Shown: positions 34,022-37,128 of the stretch, in pieces
Numbering within the stretch: the stretch's first letter is position 1
Layout: every line of letters begins with the position of its first letter
Notes under the pieces: generated by a model
The model's input: only the letters and a program-made list of their open reading frames with translations
Database searches by the model: none
Told to the model about the DNA's origin: nothing
Translations under genes and position numbers: made by a program
Origin: Clostridiales bacterium
GTDB lineage: Bacteria; Bacillota; Clostridia; Lachnospirales; Lachnospiraceae
Direction: 5' to 3'
Assembly: GCA_021204085.1 (NCBI GenBank)
Contig: JAJPZY010000104.1
Span: 1-37,128 of the forward strand
Length of the DNA: 37,128 nucleotides

Positions 34022-34275
34022 AAAGCGCCCCTGCGCTTTTTCACGAGGATTTGGGGAATCGTAATCCCCAACAAGTAGGCGGCGACAGGGAGGGTTTTTC
34101 CTGTGTATTACATTCCGTGTATGACACGGATGTATTACAAGCCGATACTTGCTCTTAGCTACTGAATCCCTCAGATTTACCCCCCCTGCGGGGTCTCATC
34201 TATCCGCTTCGCGGATTTGCCTCTGGCACAGTTATGCTGTCATTTGCGCTCCTGACTATTACCGTTGGCAGGAGC
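34022..34275. repeat. Hairpin-rich non-coding region between mobC and the XRE gene
   Basis: The stretch 33962-34457 holds no accepted gene. It contains AAAGCGC/GCGCTTT (34022-34039, followed by T), TTGGGGA/TCCCCAA (34051-34071), TCCGTGT/ACACGGA (34114-34130) flanked by two direct copies of TGTATTACA (34104-34112 and 34131-34139), CCCC/GGGG (34183-34193), ATCCGC/GCGGAT (34202-34216) and GCTCCTG/CAGGAGC (34248-34275). The flanked palindrome may be an operator or part of the transfer origin. The first hairpin may be a terminator. Confidence 0.55.
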
Positions 34276-34457
34276 AAAATCGACACAAATTCCGAAAAAA
34301 AGTTTCCCACATCCAGATTTTTTCTTTTCAGCTTGGTATTTTCCATTGGAAGAAAAAATTACTGGGCATCTTCCGTCGTATCCCACTATTTTCGTGGCTG
34401 TTATCAGGATGGTCCTCCTTCATAATTAGGTAAAATTTATGAAAAGGAGTGACTGCT

Positions 34458-34802
34458 ATGGCTAAACAAAGTCCGAAATTTGACGAGAAGTTCATACGGG
34501 AACGCATCGCCCTCCTGATAACGCAGAAGGGCATCTCAGCTACAAAGATGAGCAGAGAGATGGGATATGGGAAAGGCTATTTCAGCGATGTCTACATTGG
34601 AAAGCAAAGTATACCTTACGACAGGCTTTTCGCAACAATGGAATATCTGGAGGTGACACCACGGGACTTCTTCGACACAGAACTACCCTACCCGACAGTG
34701 ACACGCCAATTGTGCGAAGAGTGCCGGAAGCTGGATATTGAAGATCAAAAGAGCTATCTTGAAATCTTCAAGCGGCAAAACAAAAAGAACGGAAAATCCT
34801 GA
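34458..34802 (+). CDS. XRE-family helix-turn-helix regulator (114 aa)
   Basis: The ATG at 34458 has AAAGGAG 8 bp upstream and is preferred over a GTG three codons earlier. The first 70 residues form a Cro/CI-type helix-turn-helix: RIALLITQKGISATKMSREM, GKGYFSDVYIGKQSIPYDRL and VTPRDFF. The short C-terminus is charged and helical. Such proteins sit in the regulatory region of Clostridia conjugative elements and probably control transfer or the next gene, which starts 57 bp later on the same strand. Confidence 0.88.
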   Translation: MAKQSPKFDEKFIRERIALLITQKGISATKMSREMGYGKGYFSDVYIGKQSIPYDRLFATMEYLEVTPRDFFDTELPYPTVTRQLCEECRKLDIEDQKSYLEIFKRQNKKNGKS

Positions 34803-34859
34803 AGGTGCGGAACATGTTTTTACATGGGAATCGCATCTTCTTGTATTAAAGGAGGAAAA

Positions 34860-36206
34860 ATGGAAATTGAGGAAGTAGAACGGATTGAAGAAATCTTGTC
34901 TAATGCGGATATGAGTGACGAGATGAAAGCTGCCTGTATCTATGGGATCAGCTTCACCAACACCGTCACCTCACTGGAAGCGAAGCTGCGCGGCGGTCAC
35001 GATTTCGACCTGATTAGCAACGATGCGCTGCAAACCACCTTGGAGTTTTATGACGCTGACAATGTGATCATGACGGACACTGATGTTGGCCTGCAGGTCG
35101 CAGGAAATTACATGCACGAAATTACCCGTGCCGGAGTCTCTCCCGTCTGCGGGAGTGACCCGATTTATCTGGAAAAGTATCCGATGTTCCTGCAGACAAT
35201 CGAACAGGACCAGGCCATTGTCATCCCTGACATTGGACAGCTATTTCCAGAAGACAGCATAGAGTATAAACGTCTGGAGCAAGGCGGCATACACTCGTTT
35301 ATTGCCGTCCCCTACCACAAGATACATTCCGGTCTGGTGGCCGTAGTCAATCCCCGCAGGTACACGGACAAGATTGGTCTTCTACAGGTGCTTTCCTATG
35401 TATCTGTTGCAGAGATCAATGAAAAATTCCTGACACAGCTTTTAAAAGAGAATCGGATTGCCGAACCTCTGCCAGAGAGTGCGGATGTCTATGTCAAATT
35501 TTTTGACGGTCTGGAAATCCACAGTCATAACGGTGTCCTGACAGAGCACAATATTAAAAGCTCGCGGAATGTTGCCCTGCTCGCATTTACGCTGCTCAAT
35601 GGAAAAACGGGTGTCTCCGGATATACAATGGAGGCGGGTTTATGGCTGAACGCAACAAAGCCGGTAAATGCACGAAAGACCGAGCTGAATATATCCAGCT
35701 ATCTGCGAGATGTCATGAGTTCATTTTTCCCAGATGAACCGCTCATCCGCTGCGAGAATTTCCGGTTCAGCGTTTCGCCAACTTATCATGTCCGGACAGA
35801 CTTGCAGGAAGTGGATGCCCTCTGCATCGAAGTCCTCCGGGAAACAGATGTCAGTAAAAAAATCGACCTGTACAAAAAAATCATACAGGACTACTCTGGC
35901 TGCGTCCTTCCCTACCAGCAGGACTTTCCCTGTATCCGGGATGTTGCAACTGAGTATGACCACAAGCGCCTCCGCTCCCTGCGGGAGTGTTTGAAGCTTC
36001 TGGTAGAGGAACGCCGGTACGACGAGGCCGTTGACCTGGCTACACCGGAGGGCCTTCGTTACTGTACAGATTCTTACCTGTTTTATTGGTTGGTACGCGC
36101 CTATATCGGCTGTGGAGAGCTTCTTCATGCAAAGGATGTATTTGAAGGCCACAAGAGTTATCTTCTTCCGGAACAAATTGTAGAATTGAACAGCCTCTTA
36201 AATTAA
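34860..36206 (+). CDS. GAF-SARP-like regulator with BTAD/TPR-type C-terminus (448 aa)
   Basis: The ATG at 34860 lies just after AAAGGAGG. Residues about 25-190 look like a GAF sensor domain (AIVIPDIGQLFP, SFIAVPYHKIHSGLVAVVNP). Residues about 205-300 (VYVKFFDGLEIHSHNG, NVALLAFTLLNGKTGVSGY, LNISSYLRDVMS) match the winged-helix OmpR-like domain of SARP/BTAD regulators. Residues 315-448 are the helical BTAD/TPR region (DALCIEVLRETDVSKKIDLY, YLFYWLVRAYIGCGELLHA). It is probably a ligand-sensing transcription activator in the cytosol. Ligand and targets are unknown. It ends at a strong terminator and probably forms an operon with the XRE gene. Confidence 0.8.
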   Translation: MEIEEVERIEEILSNADMSDEMKAACIYGISFTNTVTSLEAKLRGGHDFDLISNDALQTTLEFYDADNVIMTDTDVGLQVAGNYMHEITRAGVSPVCGSDPIYLEKYPMFLQTIEQDQAIVIPDIGQLFPEDSIEYKRLEQGGIHSFIAVPYHKIHSGLVAVVNPRRYTDKIGLLQVLSYVSVAEINEKFLTQLLKENRIAEPLPESADVYVKFFDGLEIHSHNGVLTEHNIKSSRNVALLAFTLLNGKTGVSGYTMEAGLWLNATKPVNARKTELNISSYLRDVMSSFFPDEPLIRCENFRFSVSPTYHVRTDLQEVDALCIEVLRETDVSKKIDLYKKIIQDYSGCVLPYQQDFPCIRDVATEYDHKRLRSLRECLKLLVEERRYDEAVDLATPEGLRYCTDSYLFYWLVRAYIGCGELLHAKDVFEGHKSYLLPEQIVELNSLLN

Positions 36207-36221
36207 CACTGATTTCAGGCT

Positions 36222-36256
36222 TGCCCCTGCGGTTTTCGCAGGGGCATTTTTATTTT
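36222..36256 (+). terminator. Rho-independent terminator after the GAF-SARP-like gene
   Basis: A perfect 10-bp GC-rich stem (TGCCCCTGCG at 36222-36231 with CGCAGGGGCA at 36237-36246) has the loop GTTTT and is followed by TTTTTATTTT. It lies 16 bp after the stop and ends the + strand regulator operon. Confidence 0.92.
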
Positions 36257-36377
36257 CCTGCTTTAAAATCTATCCAGAAATATCCAGAACCAGTTGTAAG
36301 GAACCACATAGGAAAAAATCAGGAACCACAAAGATTAACTATTAAAAGTCAACCCCCAAATACGTGAATTGGAAGCT

Positions 36378-36525
36378 GCGGTTCTACCGAACCCCGCCGC
36401 CCTTGACAAACAGCATTCAAATACTGGATGAATGTCAGCGAGGGCGATGGAAGGAATAGCAGGCTAAGCCCAGCCGCCCTCACAAAGACAGTGTAGCATT
36501 TGAATGCTTCGGTTCGTCAAGGGTG
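36378..36525 (-). ncRNA. Candidate bridge RNA / structured 3' end of the IS110-family element
   Basis: This non-coding stretch, 3' of the IS110 transposase, folds into nested stems: GGTTC/GAACC (36380-36393); CCCTTGAC (36400-36407) with GTCAAGGG (36516-36523); GCATTCAAAT (36413-36422) with ATTTGAATGC (36498-36507), the two separated by unequal internal loops; then GAGGGCG (36440-36446) with CGCCCTC (36475-36481), and GGC/GCC inside. IS110/IS1111 elements are known to carry a structured bridge RNA in a non-coding end; in the IS1111 group it lies downstream of the recombinase. The assignment is inference from position and structure. Confidence 0.4.
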
Positions 36526-36576
36526 CGCTGCGCCGGCTCATGCTATGATGAAGGCTCAGGCTCCGAAAGGAAGTGG

Positions 36577-37128
36577 TCAGGCTGCGTTGCGATATGGCTC
36601 GTGGGATTTTTCAAGAGCAAAAATCAACCGGATCAACTTTTTAGCAGCGTGGGAAATGGCGACGTTGTAGTGCTTGCCCTCTGCCCGCTTTTTAGCGAGA
36701 TAGGCGGCAAAGGTTGGATCCCAGAGACAGACGTATTTGGTAGCGTTGTAGAGGGCGTAGCGCAGGTATCGAGAGCCTCGTTTCTCCATGTGTGGGTAGC
36801 AGTTTTTGAGCTGCCCGGACTGGTAAGTCGAGGGGGACATCCCTGCATAAGCCAGCAGCTTGTCAGGAGAATCAAAGCGGGAGAAGTCTCCCACCTCTGC
36901 GAGAATCATGGCACCCATACGAGTTCCAATACCGGGGATCGTTGTAATGGGGGACTGGATTTCGTCCATGAGGGAATCAATTGAGTCTTCGATCTCGGCG
37001 ATCTCAGTATCCAGCTCTCGGATCAATCGGATGGTGTGTTGCAATTCCAGTGACTTGGCAGGCATTCTGCTACCGAGAGTGTGTGAATTTATTTCTGTAA
37101 ATATATCAGATCTTCTATGATAAGTTGA
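36577..37128 (-). CDS. IS110-family transposase, C-terminal part (5' end beyond the window)
   Basis: The frame is open to the window edge: 21 codons precede the first ATG (37065) without a stop, so the N-terminal DEDD RuvC-like domain must lie outside the window. The visible 183 residues hold a coiled helix (RELDTEIAEIEDSIDSLMDE) and the Transposase_20 domain: ITTIPGIGTRMGAMILAEVG, LLAYAGMSPSTYQSGQLKN with the conserved serine of the QSG motif, and KHYNVAISHAAKKLIRLIFA. These enzymes recombine DNA guided by a bridge RNA. The end is intact, so the element may be complete and active. Confidence 0.92.
   Translation of the reverse strand, partial: STYHRRSDIFTEINSHTLGSRMPAKSLELQHTIRLIRELDTEIAEIEDSIDSLMDEIQSPITTIPGIGTRMGAMILAEVGDFSRFDSPDKLLAYAGMSPSTYQSGQLKNCYPHMEKRGSRYLRYALYNATKYVCLWDPTFAAYLAKKRAEGKHYNVAISHAAKKLIRLIFALEKSHEPYRNAA

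Noticed and set aside
36272..36330. Short direct repeats (ATCCAGAA twice, AGGAACCACA twice) between the terminator and the IS end
   Set aside because: They are short and AT-rich, and no matching copy was found elsewhere in the window to support an attachment site or target duplication.
1..37128. CRISPR array, tRNA, rRNA or integrase
   Set aside because: No regularly spaced repeats, no cloverleaf with anticodon arm, no rRNA-like stretch and no tyrosine or serine integrase motif were seen on either strand.

Overview
The window looks like DNA from a low-GC to mid-GC Firmicute of the class Clostridia, probably a gut Lachnospiraceae or Oscillospiraceae relative. The evidence is Gram-positive ribosome binding sites (AAGGAG/GGAGG) before nearly every gene, sigma-A-type promoters, and conjugative-element genes of the kind carried by Tn1549-like elements. 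The organism cannot be named from the sequence alone.

Layout. (1) 1-1600: end of a conjugative-element module on the + strand, with a small conserved protein, a YodL/DUF4316-type protein and a strong terminator. (2) 1774-6445: an AT-rich putative defence island on the - strand, with a PD-(D/E)XK (Mrr-like) nuclease-TPR protein, a TPR/GreAB-C-like/PIN protein and an unrecognised 282-residue protein. The first two are in the same reading frame, separated by one TAA that falls inside a TPR-like motif, so they look like one gene of about 1,230 codons that has been split. (3) 6544-31029: a cell-surface polysaccharide operon of about 24 kb, all on the - strand and read from right to left. It holds an EpsG/Wzy-like polymerase, six GT2 enzymes, a GT4, a GT32, a WbsX-like protein, two polysaccharide pyruvyl transferases, two iron-sulphur F420-reductase-like proteins, a Wzx flippase, rfbABDC for dTDP-L-rhamnose, a metallophosphoesterase with an internal stop, a nucleotidyltransferase-fold protein, and a fused GT4-phosphoglycosyl transferase that should start the repeat unit. 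(4) 31030-31870: an operon leader with two near-identical promoter motifs 285 bp apart, behind a strong terminator. (5) 31880-36256: mobilisation functions (MOBP-type relaxase, MobC, a candidate oriT and a hairpin-rich region) and two regulators (an XRE protein and a GAF-SARP-like protein). (6) 36257-37128: the 3' part of an IS110-family insertion sequence, with a highly structured non-coding segment that could be its bridge RNA.

How it fits together. Conjugative-element genes lie on both sides of the polysaccharide and defence genes, so these look like cargo of an integrative conjugative or mobilisable element. The polysaccharide genes give a coherent Wzx/Wzy route: the PGT half of the fused enzyme loads a sugar phosphate on undecaprenyl phosphate, its GT4 half probably adds the next sugar, the other transferases extend the unit using dTDP-rhamnose among other donors, pyruvyl transferases may add ketal groups, Wzx flips the unit and the EpsG-like protein polymerises it. 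No Wzz or tyrosine-kinase chain-length regulator, LCP ligase, integrase, tRNA, rRNA or CRISPR array was seen. Domain assignments come from recognising motifs by eye, not from database searches.
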